A DNA stretch of 64,000 nucleotides from assembly GCA_017430325.1 (NCBI GenBank), contig JAFRNE010000029.1, forward strand, positions 1 through 64,000, read 5' to 3'. Origin of the DNA: Eubacterium sp. (GTDB lineage Bacteria > Bacillota > Clostridia > Lachnospirales > Lachnospiraceae). Position numbers and translations under genes: made by a program. Positions 54,409 to 63,238 of this stretch are shown one piece after another. The notes under the pieces were generated by a model. It did no database searches. It saw only the letters and a list, made by a program, of their open reading frames with translations, and was not told where the DNA came from. Numbering within the stretch: the first letter of the stretch is position 1; each line of letters opens with the position of its first letter.

Positions 54409-55746
54409 TTACTTTGAACAAGCCTTCAGATATCTTTTGATCAAAAAGGCTGTATAATACGGAAATGTATATATATTATTATTCATCCCAACATTACCTT
54501 TGACAAGCTTTATCCCATACTTTATATCGCTGTATTGTTCACCGTTTATCAGCATTCGAAGAGATTTTGAATTGGCGTTTGTTGATTTTACCTCAACAGG
54601 CACAAGATTTTCAAAGGTTCTTACGAAGAAATCCTCTTCAAGCGTTGAGTTTTCTTTCTTATAATATACCAAAGGCAAGCCCTGTTTCATGAAGGCTTCC
54701 GCAACAACATTTTCATAGATTCCGCCTCCAAAGGTGCCCAGCGTTTTATGAAGCCTGATATACTCCTGCAGCTCCTCATCCAAAGATGCAATAAGCATAC
54801 CTGTATCACTCATATAAAGCTTAAATACATTTTCAATCGTATTTCCCTTAATAGGAAGGCTGGGATACCTCATACATTCACACTGCATTATTGTCCCCGC
54901 AGTTCTCAGCCACTCAATACATCCAAAATAATCCCTGCTCCTTGCGCCCTTTCTTATATCTGAATATTGAAACTTTTTATTCTCCTTTGCCAACTGAGCC
55001 GGTACATGTTCATAAACAGCTAAAACCTTTGATTTATCAAGACCCTCAGTATATTTTTGTATATCTTCCTTATAGTCCTTTATCAGCTGATTCTGAATAA
55101 AGCTCATGCCCTCAAAATTCCTTTTTTCAATATAGCTTTTCACTACTGAAGGCATACCACCAAGGATAATATAATCCGTGAATAGATCCATATATGTTTC
55201 ATTTTCCAAATCGCTAAAAGGCTCTATGTCGATCATATGCTGAAGCATAGAATCAACCGTTTCATTGCCATAGCCTTTTGCCCACAGAAATTCTTCAAAA
55301 TCCATCGAATACATGGTCTCGTTCATTTTATAGCCAACACTGTTGCTTTCTATTTCATGGTACGATAATCCCAGCATGGATCCGCTACATATAACATCAA
55401 ATCTTCCATCCTGCTTAAAAAACTTAAGTGATGTGGCGATATCCGGAAATACCTGTATTTCATCAAAAAGGATAAGAGTGTCATTATCTACGAATCTCTT
55501 GGCAGGGTCGATCAGAGTGATTGCCTTCACTATTTCATCGACCTTATACCCATTTGATAATATAGCCTTAAATTTCGGTTCCTCAACGAAATTAATCTCT
55601 ATAAAATTGCGATAATTATCATCCGCAAAATGCCTAATTGACTCAGTTTTTCCAACCTGCCTACTTCCCTCAATGATCAAAGGAAATCTATTATCATCTT
55701 TCTTCCATTGAATTAAAATATCATCAATTTTTCTTCTAAGATACAC
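54409..55746 (-). CDS. AAA ATPase with DUF4143 domain
   Basis: 445 aa. N-terminal AAA_14-type ATPase (about 20-140): Walker A GSRQVGKTES, Walker B LILFDEIQ, sensor CSGSMLG. The C-terminal DUF4143 nuclease-like domain (about 200-400) ends with a PD-(D/E)XK-like core (DFFVRTFENLVPVEVKS). The family is very common and multicopy in gut anaerobes; function unknown, with suggestions of roles in DNA processing or defence. Only a modest ribosome binding site (AAAGGGG) lies before the ATG. A 33-bp tandem repeat lies 85-215 bp upstream of its start. Confidence 0.93.
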   Translation of the reverse strand: MYLRRKIDDILIQWKKDDNRFPLIIEGSRQVGKTESIRHFADDNYRNFIEINFVEEPKFKAILSNGYKVDEIVKAITLIDPAKRFVDNDTLILFDEIQVFPDIATSLKFFKQDGRFDVICSGSMLGLSYHEIESNSVGYKMNETMYSMDFEEFLWAKGYGNETVDSMLQHMIDIEPFSDLENETYMDLFTDYIILGGMPSVVKSYIEKRNFEGMSFIQNQLIKDYKEDIQKYTEGLDKSKVLAVYEHVPAQLAKENKKFQYSDIRKGARSRDYFGCIEWLRTAGTIMQCECMRYPSLPIKGNTIENVFKLYMSDTGMLIASLDEELQEYIRLHKTLGTFGGGIYENVVAEAFMKQGLPLVYYKKENSTLEEDFFVRTFENLVPVEVKSTNANSKSLRMLINGEQYSDIKYGIKLVKGNVGMNNNIYTFPYYTAFLIKRYLKACSK

Positions 55747-55830
55747 AACAAAATCCCCTTTCTTTTCTGATGATATTATAATACCTCACAAATCCAGCAA
55801 ATTCAAGCTATTTTGAGGGTGTTTAACATT

Positions 55831-55962
55831 TTTATGAGGGACTTTCGGCATATTCACGCCACTTTTATGAGGGAGTTTTGGCATGTTCACACCACTTTTA
55901 TGAGGGACTTTTGGCATATCCATGCCACTTTCATGATGGAGTTTTTGGATAATAGACTTATT
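55831..55962. repeat. 33-bp tandem repeat, four copies, upstream of the DUF4143 ATPase gene
   Basis: Units begin at 55831, 55864, 55897 and 55930 with the core TTTATGAGGGACTTT and a few substitutions; a shortened unit lies just before (from about 55811). The period is a multiple of three. On the plus strand one frame stays open through all units and would encode an 11-residue repeat (TFMRDFWHIHA-like) ending at a stop at 55963-55965, but no ribosome binding site is present. It lies in the 5' region of the ATPase gene on the other strand and ends at the stop of the SGNH hydrolase gene. Confidence 0.9.
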
Positions 55963-57910
55963 TAAGCTTGCTGACAGCCTCTTCGTAGGTCATCGAAACA
56001 TTGCCGGACGGATCAAAACTGCCGCCCTTGGTCATGTATTCCGAATACTCATCGTCGCTAAGCACGATATCTTTGGCCGCAAAGAGCAGCTTCTTCTCAA
56101 CCTTTCCGTAGTCCTTCTTGGAAATATCGCTGTCCTTGTATTTGTAATTCGTAGTTACCTTGTCATCTGTATCTTCGGGCTTCTCCTCAATCGTCTCGTA
56201 AGAGATAACCGGCTTTGCCACCAATTTATCATCTTCAAGAGAAAGCTTTTTATATGAAGCCTTTCCTAAGGGATCACTACTTCCACAGAACAGATACAAC
56301 TCTCTGGTGAACTTAGTACTAAACAACAGGTAACCCGGAGCGCCATCGGTCTTGTCCGAACCGGTTCCCTCCACAGCAGAATCGACATCGCAGCTATATA
56401 TCTCAACCGCACTTCCATCTTTATATGTAAATATATGTAGTACAGCCGCATCATCAGCCCCGGCCGTAATAAACATCAGCTCCGGTACGCCTTTACCGCA
56501 GATATCATATAAAGCTACCGGCTTCGAGGTATTCCCGTCCGACGCAGTCGACTGCGAAGCCGAACCGTCCTTAAACTGCCTGTCATAGGCCTCGATCGCC
56601 TTCTTATTCTGCTCCAGAACCTCCAGATAGGCTTCCTTGTATTTCGGATTCAGGCCATCACCGAACCTGCCCTTAGCCTCTTCCAGTTCATTGATCTTCT
56701 TCTGCACGCACTCTGCGTAGGCCATGCTTCCCTTAAGATTCGGATGCATGGAATAACTGCTGAAGATACTGTCGGATATCAGTTCCTCGTCCTTAGCGCC
56801 AAATACAACGTTTTCTATATAATCATCATCCGCATATGCCTGATGCTGCGGATCTATGATATTTCCATCTTCATCGACAGTTCCGAAAGCTTCCTCAACG
56901 GAAACATATTCGATCCTCATGCCTTCCTTGCGGCATTCCTCAACGATGCTCTGTATTTCCTTATTAAATAGGTTGACACCATCATCAACGATCCTCGCCT
57001 CATCCTCAGCGACCAATATGCCACCGCCATGTCTGTCAAAAAGCTCCGGATATCCCACGATTATCAGTGTTGCCTGAGGCCCTGCCGCCTCCGCAACCTC
57101 TCTGTAGGTCCTCTTCAGGTCCTCTCTGACCGCGCCGCCCTCTTTAACAAGCTCTGCTGCGTCATCGATCATATCATCAAGATTGCTCATGTCCAAATAC
57201 CAGCTGCCTACCATTACCTGGTTGACCACATAATTAAAGCCGACATCATTGCCGCCGATGGAAATGATAACATAATCCGCCTTCTTCCCCTCGGCCTTAA
57301 GCTCGTCAAATATCTTGATCTGCGGCTCCAGATTCACCTTATTCTTCTCGCCATCCTGTTTAGTCTCTTTAAGCTGCCTGCAATCCTTCTCCTCGCCGGT
57401 TATGTGATCAATGTATTTTTCATAGTTTTTATTACCGTTCTCATCAATGTCATAGCCGATAATATTGTGCGTGGCCGCGCCTGACGCTGCTGCAAAATAC
57501 CAATGAGTCCCGCGATTCTCGGCCATATTTCCTTCCACTCCCGGCAGTGTCAGCATTCCGGACCACGCGTACTGCGATCTGTGGGCAAGCCAGTCATCAT
57601 TCTGAACCTTCTCACTGACCGGACTCTTATCCTCCTTGTCAAACATCCCTTCGAACTTACCGAAGTAATCGCCGGTTTCCGCCAGGTCCTTCGACAGCTG
57701 GCCATAGAAAGGCTCTATTCCTTCCCCTGACGCATAGGAATCGCCAAGCGTTACTATAACTCTGTCGCTCGGTTCCTCAGTAGTCAGCTGCTCCTCGCCG
57801 CCTGCATCATCTGCATCTCTTCCTTTGCCCTTCCCGCCCTTGGAACAGGCCGTGACAAGGACAACGGACAGCATAAATATTATTAAACATATCCTTTGCT
57901 TCTTATACAT
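55958..57910 (-). CDS. SGNH/GDSL hydrolase lipoprotein
   Basis: 650 aa. Lipoprotein signal (MYKKQRICLIIFMLSVVL, lipobox VTAC at about 19-22), an acidic linker, then an SGNH hydrolase domain (about 50-420): block I GDSYASGEG with the catalytic Ser, block III GGNDVGFN, and the catalytic Asp/His region SSYSMHPN. A C-terminal beta-rich domain (about 460-650) follows. It probably removes acyl or acetyl esters from a surface or plant polysaccharide; the substrate is unknown. AAAGGGATAAAAGAC precedes the ATG. Monocistronic. Confidence 0.92.
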   Translation of the reverse strand: MYKKQRICLIIFMLSVVLVTACSKGGKGKGRDADDAGGEEQLTTEEPSDRVIVTLGDSYASGEGIEPFYGQLSKDLAETGDYFGKFEGMFDKEDKSPVSEKVQNDDWLAHRSQYAWSGMLTLPGVEGNMAENRGTHWYFAAASGAATHNIIGYDIDENGNKNYEKYIDHITGEEKDCRQLKETKQDGEKNKVNLEPQIKIFDELKAEGKKADYVIISIGGNDVGFNYVVNQVMVGSWYLDMSNLDDMIDDAAELVKEGGAVREDLKRTYREVAEAAGPQATLIIVGYPELFDRHGGGILVAEDEARIVDDGVNLFNKEIQSIVEECRKEGMRIEYVSVEEAFGTVDEDGNIIDPQHQAYADDDYIENVVFGAKDEELISDSIFSSYSMHPNLKGSMAYAECVQKKINELEEAKGRFGDGLNPKYKEAYLEVLEQNKKAIEAYDRQFKDGSASQSTASDGNTSKPVALYDICGKGVPELMFITAGADDAAVLHIFTYKDGSAVEIYSCDVDSAVEGTGSDKTDGAPGYLLFSTKFTRELYLFCGSSDPLGKASYKKLSLEDDKLVAKPVISYETIEEKPEDTDDKVTTNYKYKDSDISKKDYGKVEKKLLFAAKDIVLSDDEYSEYMTKGGSFDPSGNVSMTYEEAVSKLK

Positions 57911-58047
57911 GTCTTTTATCCCTTTATGTTGTATGTTTTATACCCAAATAAAACCGTATTTCTACATTTTCATTTTACCAACATCCGCAGATTATTCAAA
58001 TTAAAAACCGATTAAAAAACTCCTCGGGCCACTTTTTCATTATGCTC

Positions 58048-58075
58048 TTGAAGATTTATCTTTCTCTGTTATAAT
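58048..58075 (+). promoter_or_regulatory. Promoter of the purine gene pair
   Basis: TTGAAG (58048-58053), 16-bp spacer, TATAAT (58070-58075). The leader of about 115 nt contains a direct repeat GGCAAGTTA (58090-58098 and 58144-58152 approximately) but no recognisable purine riboswitch. The rest of the 57911-58047 gap is AT-rich and empty. Confidence 0.75.
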
Positions 58076-58198
58076 AGTTGTGCAGTTCGGCAAGTTATGC
58101 TAAACTGACATCGTCATAATAGTTTCTCATAAACTGTATTTATGGCAAGTTACAGAATTGATCATCGCAAATATATTCATTAAAGGAGATACACCAAT

Positions 58199-58912
58199 AT
58201 GACAGTAAAAGATTTATCCGCAGAGATCGGAAGTACAAGCTATCCGGGCAGAGGCATCGTTATCGGCAGAACACCTGACGGAAAGAAAGCAGCTATCGCT
58301 TATTTCATCATGGGACGTTCGCAGAACAGCCGCAACAGAGTATTTGTTACTGATGGTGAGGGCATCAGAACAGAGGCATTTGATCCATCAAAGCTTGAGG
58401 ATCCAAGCCTTATCATCTATGCGCCTGTAAGAGTTCTTGGCAGCGATACTATCGTTACAAACGGTGATCAGACAGATACAATATATGAAAATATGGAGCA
58501 GGGCGACACCTTCGAGGAGTCACTCAGAAGCCGTGAGTTCGAGCCGGATGCTCCTAACTATACACCTCGTATTTCAGGTATCGTTCATACAGAGGCAGGC
58601 TACTCTTACGAGATGTCTATCCTTAAGTCAGACAACGGCGATCCTGATCAGTGCCTGAGATTCACTTTCTCATACGACAATCCAAAGGCTGCTGAGGGTC
58701 ACTTTATCCACACATACATGGGTGATGGCAACCCACTTCCAAGCTACGAAGGCGAACCAACAAGAGTTACTATTCCTACAAATGACCTTGATGAGTTCAC
58801 AGACATCATTTGGAAGAGCCTGAACGAGGAGAACAAGGTTTCCCTCTTCACAAGATTTATCGACGTTGAAACAGGAAAATACGAGACAAAGATCGTAAAC
58901 AAGAACCAGTAA
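58199..58912 (+). CDS. purO: IMP cyclohydrolase, PurO-like
   Basis: 237 aa. Resembles the PurO-type IMP cyclohydrolase (YPGRGIVIGRTPDGKKAAIAYFIMGRS at the front, SRNRVF, YTPRISGI), which closes the second purine ring from FAICAR to give IMP. It is unrelated to the MGS-like cyclohydrolase half of bifunctional PurH. AAAGGAG lies 10 nt before the ATG. The next gene encodes the preceding step, so the pair together replaces a single PurH protein. Confidence 0.88.
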   Translation: MTVKDLSAEIGSTSYPGRGIVIGRTPDGKKAAIAYFIMGRSQNSRNRVFVTDGEGIRTEAFDPSKLEDPSLIIYAPVRVLGSDTIVTNGDQTDTIYENMEQGDTFEESLRSREFEPDAPNYTPRISGIVHTEAGYSYEMSILKSDNGDPDQCLRFTFSYDNPKAAEGHFIHTYMGDGNPLPSYEGEPTRVTIPTNDLDEFTDIIWKSLNEENKVSLFTRFIDVETGKYETKIVNKNQ

Positions 58913-58990
58913 TAACCGTCAATCATAACAGATGATCGCGGACCACTTGCAATGTGATCCATGAATAACAGATAACGAAAGGAATATCAA

Positions 58991-60166
58991 ATGAGAGAAT
59001 TAGAATTAAAATACGGCTGCAATCCTAACCAGAAGCCTTCAAGAGTATTTATGAAGGAAGGCGAGCTTCCATTCACAGTACTTTCAGGCAGACCTGGATA
59101 CATCAACCTTCTTGATGCCTTCAACGGCTATCAGCTCGTTAAGGAGCTCAAGAAAGCAACAGGCCTTCCTGCAGCTACATCATTCAAGCACGTTTCACCG
59201 GCAGGCGCAGCAGTTGGTCTTCCACTTACAGACATCGAGAAGAAGATCTACTGGGTTGAGGATATGGGTGAGCTCACACCACTTGCAAGCGCATACGCAA
59301 GAGCAAGAGGTGCTGACAGAATGTCTTCCTTCGGTGATTTCATCTCACTTTCAGACACCTGCGATGCTGCAACAGCACGCCTCGTAAAGAGAGAAGTTTC
59401 TGACGGAATCGTTGCTCCTGGCTACGATGATGACGCTCTTGAGATCCTTAAGTCTAAGAAGAATGGTAACTACTGCGTTATCCAGATCGATCCTAACTAC
59501 GTTCCTGCTCCTATCGAGACAAAAGACGTTTACGGCGTAACCTTCGAGCAGGGCAGAAATGAGCTTGTTATCAACGACGAGCTTTTCGCAAATATCGTTA
59601 CTGACGCTAAGGATATGCCTGAGTCAGCACGTATCGACCTTGCAATCGCTATGATCACTCTCAAATATACACAGTCAAACTCAGTTTGCTACGTTAAGGG
59701 CGGTCAGGCAATCGGTATCGGCGCTGGTCAGCAGTCACGTATTCACTGTACACGTCTTGCCGGCGACAAGGCAGACAAGTGGTTCCTTCGTCAGTCACCA
59801 AAGGTACTCTCACTTCCTTTCAAGGACAGCATCAAGCGTGCCGACAGAGACAACACTATCGATGTTTATATCAGTGATGACTATGAGGATGTTCTTGCAG
59901 ATGGTATCTGGGAGCAGTTCTTCACAGTTAAGCCTGAAGTCTTCACAAGAGAAGAAAGAAAAGAGTGGCTCAAGAATATGGACGGTGTTGCACTTGGTTC
60001 AGATGCATTCTTCCCATTCGGCGACAATATCGAGAGAGCTAAGAGAAGCGGCGTAAAATACATCGCTCAGCCTGGCGGATCTATCCGTGATGACAATGTT
60101 ATCGAGACCTGCAACAAGTACGGAATCACTATGGCCTTTACAGGAATCAGACTTTTCCATCACTAA
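58991..60166 (+). CDS. AICAR formyltransferase (stand-alone PurH C-terminal domain)
   Basis: 391 aa. Corresponds to the AICARFT domain of PurH: LKYGCNPNQKPSRV, ATSFKHVSPAGAAVG, LASAYARARGADRMSSFGD, KYTQSNSVCYVKGGQAIGIG, AQPGGSIRDD and GIRLFHH. Transfers a formyl group from 10-formyl-tetrahydrofolate to AICAR. The N-terminal MGS-like cyclohydrolase domain of normal PurH (about 520 aa) is missing; the PurO-like gene 78 bp upstream supplies that step. AAAGGAATATCAA precedes the ATG. A strong terminator follows. Confidence 0.95.
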   Translation: MRELELKYGCNPNQKPSRVFMKEGELPFTVLSGRPGYINLLDAFNGYQLVKELKKATGLPAATSFKHVSPAGAAVGLPLTDIEKKIYWVEDMGELTPLASAYARARGADRMSSFGDFISLSDTCDAATARLVKREVSDGIVAPGYDDDALEILKSKKNGNYCVIQIDPNYVPAPIETKDVYGVTFEQGRNELVINDELFANIVTDAKDMPESARIDLAIAMITLKYTQSNSVCYVKGGQAIGIGAGQQSRIHCTRLAGDKADKWFLRQSPKVLSLPFKDSIKRADRDNTIDVYISDDYEDVLADGIWEQFFTVKPEVFTREERKEWLKNMDGVALGSDAFFPFGDNIERAKRSGVKYIAQPGGSIRDDNVIETCNKYGITMAFTGIRLFHH

Positions 60167-60236
60167 TTATTAATACAAGTTATAAGATGTATTTTACAAT
60201 TCTGCCAGTGCGCAGGCTTATAATACATTTTGTCAT

Positions 60237-60273
60237 AAAAAATACAGCACGGCTTCCCGAGCTGTATTTTTTT
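60237..60273 (+). terminator. Terminator of the purine gene pair
   Basis: AAAAAATACAGC (60237-60248) pairs with GCTGTATTTTTT around a 12-nt loop, with an additional T-run. Likely bidirectional, as both strands have U-runs. Confidence 0.9.
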
Positions 60274-60280
60274 CTGATAA

Positions 60281-60660
60281 CTATCTGTTATCTTCTTTTT
60301 TCTTGTAAACTGCGATTCCTGCAAGTCCGCCAAGTGCGATGAGCATGATCATTGTAACGAGTACAGGATCAAATGAATCGCCTGTCTGAACTGAAGAATC
60401 AGTATTGTTATTATTTGTTGTTGTCTCTTCTTCCTCTGCTGCAGGAGTTACCTCACTGTCCTTTGCAGGCTCATTTATCATAAGTGTACAGTCTCTACCT
60501 TAGTATCACCGTCAACATTTACAACGGCATCTCCATTTACTTGCAGTGTTCCGATAGAACAGTCAGTTATAGTTGTTTTTCCGCCGGATGCCTCAAGATT
60601 TGAAACTGCTGAAACATCAGTAAACTTCAAATAAATATCATATGCTTTTAAGTATCGATG
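60281..60660 (-). pseudogene. Frameshifted 3' remnant of a cell-surface protein gene
   Basis: Two overlapping frames on the minus strand look like pieces of one protein. The upstream piece (60660 to about 60478) reads as a beta-solenoid-like repeat (FTDVSAVSNLEASGGKTTI, GTLQVNGDAVVNVDGDTKV). The downstream piece (60481-60281, 66 codons) has an acidic Thr/Asn linker, a divergent sorting-type motif QTGD, one hydrophobic segment (LVTMIMLIALGGLAGIAVY) and a KKKEDNR tail, the layout of sortase-anchored C-termini. A one-base shift near 60480 separates them, and no signal peptide or upstream part remains. The first piece begins directly after the DegV stop, in the same frame. Confidence 0.7.
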
Positions 60661-60663
60661 TAT

Positions 60664-61551
60664 TTAGTCCACTCTCTTCTTACCCCAGAAGAAAAGTGCA
60701 ACTGTACCCGGGCCTGTGTGACAGCCGATTGTAGCTCCGATCGGGAATATAACAACCTTGCCACGCATTTTCGGGAACTCTGTCTCGATAAGATTCTTCA
60801 CTGCCTGTGCATCCTCAATACAGTCAGAATGCGAGATGAAGCAGGTATCGTTGTAGTCGGTGCCATTTGCGGCATCCTCCTTCATCTTATCAACTATCCT
60901 TCTTATGACCTTCTTCTTGGTCCTGATCTTTTCTCGCGCGATGAGTCGTCCGAGATAGTCAACGTTCAGAAGCGGACAGATGCTGAGCACATTTCCGATA
61001 ATGCCCGCGGTCTTGCTGACTCTTCCGCCCTTAATATAAAAGGTCAGATCCGTCGAGAAGAACCAGTGAACAGCCTCGAGCTTATGCTCCTCAGTCCAGG
61101 TATAAAGAAGCTCTATACTCATGCCCTTGTCTCTGAGATCAGCCATTCTGTCGAGCAGAAGACCGAAACCTGACGAAGCAGCCATTGAGTCAACAATATA
61201 GATCTTTCTGTCCGGAAATTCCTCCTTCAGTTCATTCGCTGCGATCACAGCTGAATTGTAGGTTCCGGTAATACCGGTCGAAAGCGTTACATGAATGAGA
61301 TCCTTGCCGGAACTCAGTATTTTTCTGAAATGATCTGTGTATTCGCCAACACCTATCTGCGAAGTCTTCGAATCCTCACCGTTAAGCATCCTCTGATACA
61401 GCTCATGGGGCGGAACAGACACTCCGAAATCGTCCATATACTGCTTATCGCCCAGTTCAAAATGAAACTCGATATACTCTATTTTCCTTTTCTCCATCCA
61501 TTCCTTGGAAAGATCCGCGGATGAACAGCCACTAATAACATATTCGGCCAT
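60664..61551 (-). CDS. DegV family fatty-acid-binding protein
   Basis: 295 aa. DegV fold with the conserved elements DSMAASSGFG, FFSTDLTFYIKGGRVSKTAGIIGN and the C-terminal HTGPGTVALFFWG. DegV proteins bind fatty acids; some (FakB) present them to the kinase FakA for phosphorylation and use in lipids. AGAGGTG precedes the ATG. No fakA gene is adjacent. The gene is followed immediately by the decayed surface-protein remnant. Confidence 0.95.
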   Translation of the reverse strand: MAEYVISGCSSADLSKEWMEKRKIEYIEFHFELGDKQYMDDFGVSVPPHELYQRMLNGEDSKTSQIGVGEYTDHFRKILSSGKDLIHVTLSTGITGTYNSAVIAANELKEEFPDRKIYIVDSMAASSGFGLLLDRMADLRDKGMSIELLYTWTEEHKLEAVHWFFSTDLTFYIKGGRVSKTAGIIGNVLSICPLLNVDYLGRLIAREKIRTKKKVIRRIVDKMKEDAANGTDYNDTCFISHSDCIEDAQAVKNLIETEFPKMRGKVVIFPIGATIGCHTGPGTVALFFWGKKRVD

Positions 61552-61732
61552 CTAACACCTCTTCCTTTTGTTTAAATTCTATTTCCGGGAGCCGTCAAAG
61601 CAGTCCCGAAAATACCCCCACTTTAGCCATTATATTTTAGCACACAATCTGAGAATAAACAATATAATAAAGCTATATCAGACAGATATTCCACAAATAA
61701 TTTTGTACCGTATATCTTTAATAATTAATAAG

Positions 61733-61762
61733 TTGACAACATCCCTGAAAAATACTTATAAT
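61733..61762 (+). promoter_or_regulatory. Promoter of pyrC
   Basis: TTGACA (61733-61738), 18-bp spacer, TATAAT (61757-61762), giving a leader of about 160 nt. The 61552-61732 stretch is AT-rich with no other feature seen. Confidence 0.82.
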
Positions 61763-61766
61763 TAAT

Positions 61767-61858
61767 CCACTACGTAGGAAAACAGTATCTCATATACTGA
61801 TCCCCCTTTTAAAAACCCTCCTACGCAGTCAGCCCTGTCACTTATGTGATCGGGCTGT
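61767..61858 (+). promoter_or_regulatory. Structured leader of pyrC, possible attenuator
   Basis: CGTAGGA (about 61770-61776) pairs with TCCTACG (about 61819-61825) and encloses CAGTAT/ATACTG. A second hairpin, AGCCC-T-GTCAC (61831-61841) with GTGAT-C-GGGCT (61846-61856), is followed by GTTTCTATAT and resembles a weak terminator. A second -10-like TATAAT lies at about 61890. The arrangement suits transcription attenuation of a pyrimidine gene, but no PyrR-binding loop was recognised. Confidence 0.5.
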
Positions 61859-61928
61859 TTCTATATATGCAGACGGAGATTTTTCTGTTATAATATCAAA
61901 GCAATATTCAAAAATAAGGAGGTGCAGC

Positions 61929-63236
61929 ATGATCCTCATAAAGAATGGTCGTATAGTCGACCCTGTAACAGAAACCGACGCAGTTCGTGATATTCTTATC
62001 GCTGACAGGAAGATACTCAGTATCGAGGACGAGATCACAGCCGAAGATACAAAAAAATATATCGGCGAGGCGATAACCGATACCGAGTTGGAAATAATAG
62101 ATGCCGAGGGGCTTGTTGTTGCTCCCGGGCTTGTTGACGCACACGTGCATTTCCGCGATCCCGGCTTCACCTATAAGGAAGACATCTACACCGGTGCCGC
62201 TGCAGCTGCAAGAGGCGGCGTGACCACAGTTATCTGTATGGCAAATACAAAGCCGGCCGTTGACAACGTTGACACCCTTCATTACATCCAGCAGAAGGGC
62301 GAAGAAACCGGCATAAATGTACTCCAGACCGCAACCGTTACAAAGGGAATGCAGGGTAAGGAGCTTGTAGATATGGAGCTTCTCGCTTCAGAGGGAGCCG
62401 CAGGCTTTACCGACGACGGCCTTCCGATCATGGATGAAAAGGTACTCCTCGAGGCACTTAAGAAGGCTGTAGAGCTTGATCTTCCGGTGTCTCTGCATGA
62501 AGAAGATCCACAATTTGTATATCAGGCAGGCGTAAATAAGGGTGATATTTCCGAGCAGCTTGGCTACGGCGGAGCTGATAGAACTGCTGAAGAGATCATG
62601 ACCGCAAGAGACGCTGTACTTGCTCTCCACACCGGTGCATCCCTCTGCATCCAGCATATCAGTTCGAAGAATTCGGTTGAGATCGTACGTACCTTTAAGA
62701 AGCTGGGCGCCGATATTCACGCAGAAGCAACTCCTCATCATTTCACACTGACCGAGGATGCCGTTCTGAAATACGGTACAAATGCACGTATGAACCCGCC
62801 TGTCCGCACTGAAGAGGACAGACTTGCGATAATAGAAGGCCTTAAGGACGGCACCATCGATATGATAGTTACTGACCATGCACCGCACAGTGCTGAAGAG
62901 AAGGCAAAGCCTCTCGGCCAGGCTCCAAGCGGCATCACAGGTCTTGAGACCTCTCTGGCTCTCGGCATCAAGTCACTTGTTCAGCCGGGTCATATCAGCC
63001 TGATGAAGCTTATCAGCCTGATGAGCGATAATCCTGCAAGATTCTATCGTATGATACCTGAAGGCATCGCAGAGGGCGCTGTCGCCGATCTCGTTATCTT
63101 CGGCGAAAATGAAAACTGGACCGTCCGCGCTGAGGATTTCGCATCCAAAGCAACAAACAGCCCATTTATTGGTTGGGAACTGCCGGGCAGAATACACTAC
63201 ACCATCTGCGGCGGCAAAATAGTTTATAAAGGATAA
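61929..63236 (+). CDS. pyrC: Dihydroorotase
   Basis: Cyclises carbamoyl-aspartate to dihydroorotate in pyrimidine synthesis. 435 aa. Zinc-binding DAHVHFRDPG near the N-terminus, HEEDP, IQHISSKNSV, and TDHAPHSAEEKA with the catalytic Asp; HYTICGGKIVYKG closes the barrel. These place it in the class I (PyrC/AllB-type) amidohydrolases; allantoinase is less likely given the RDPG motif. AAGGAGGTG precedes the ATG. The other pyr genes are not in the window. Confidence 0.94.
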   Translation: MILIKNGRIVDPVTETDAVRDILIADRKILSIEDEITAEDTKKYIGEAITDTELEIIDAEGLVVAPGLVDAHVHFRDPGFTYKEDIYTGAAAAARGGVTTVICMANTKPAVDNVDTLHYIQQKGEETGINVLQTATVTKGMQGKELVDMELLASEGAAGFTDDGLPIMDEKVLLEALKKAVELDLPVSLHEEDPQFVYQAGVNKGDISEQLGYGGADRTAEEIMTARDAVLALHTGASLCIQHISSKNSVEIVRTFKKLGADIHAEATPHHFTLTEDAVLKYGTNARMNPPVRTEEDRLAIIEGLKDGTIDMIVTDHAPHSAEEKAKPLGQAPSGITGLETSLALGIKSLVQPGHISLMKLISLMSDNPARFYRMIPEGIAEGAVADLVIFGENENWTVRAEDFASKATNSPFIGWELPGRIHYTICGGKIVYKG

Positions 63237-63238
63237 AA

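Noticed and set aside
55831..55962. A real small gene encoding an 11-residue repeat protein
   Set aside because: The frame is open, but there is no ribosome binding site, no convincing start before the first unit, and only about 60 codons; treated as a DNA repeat.
58080..58198. Guanine/adenine riboswitch upstream of purO
   Set aside because: The paired loop sequences and the three-way junction core are not present.
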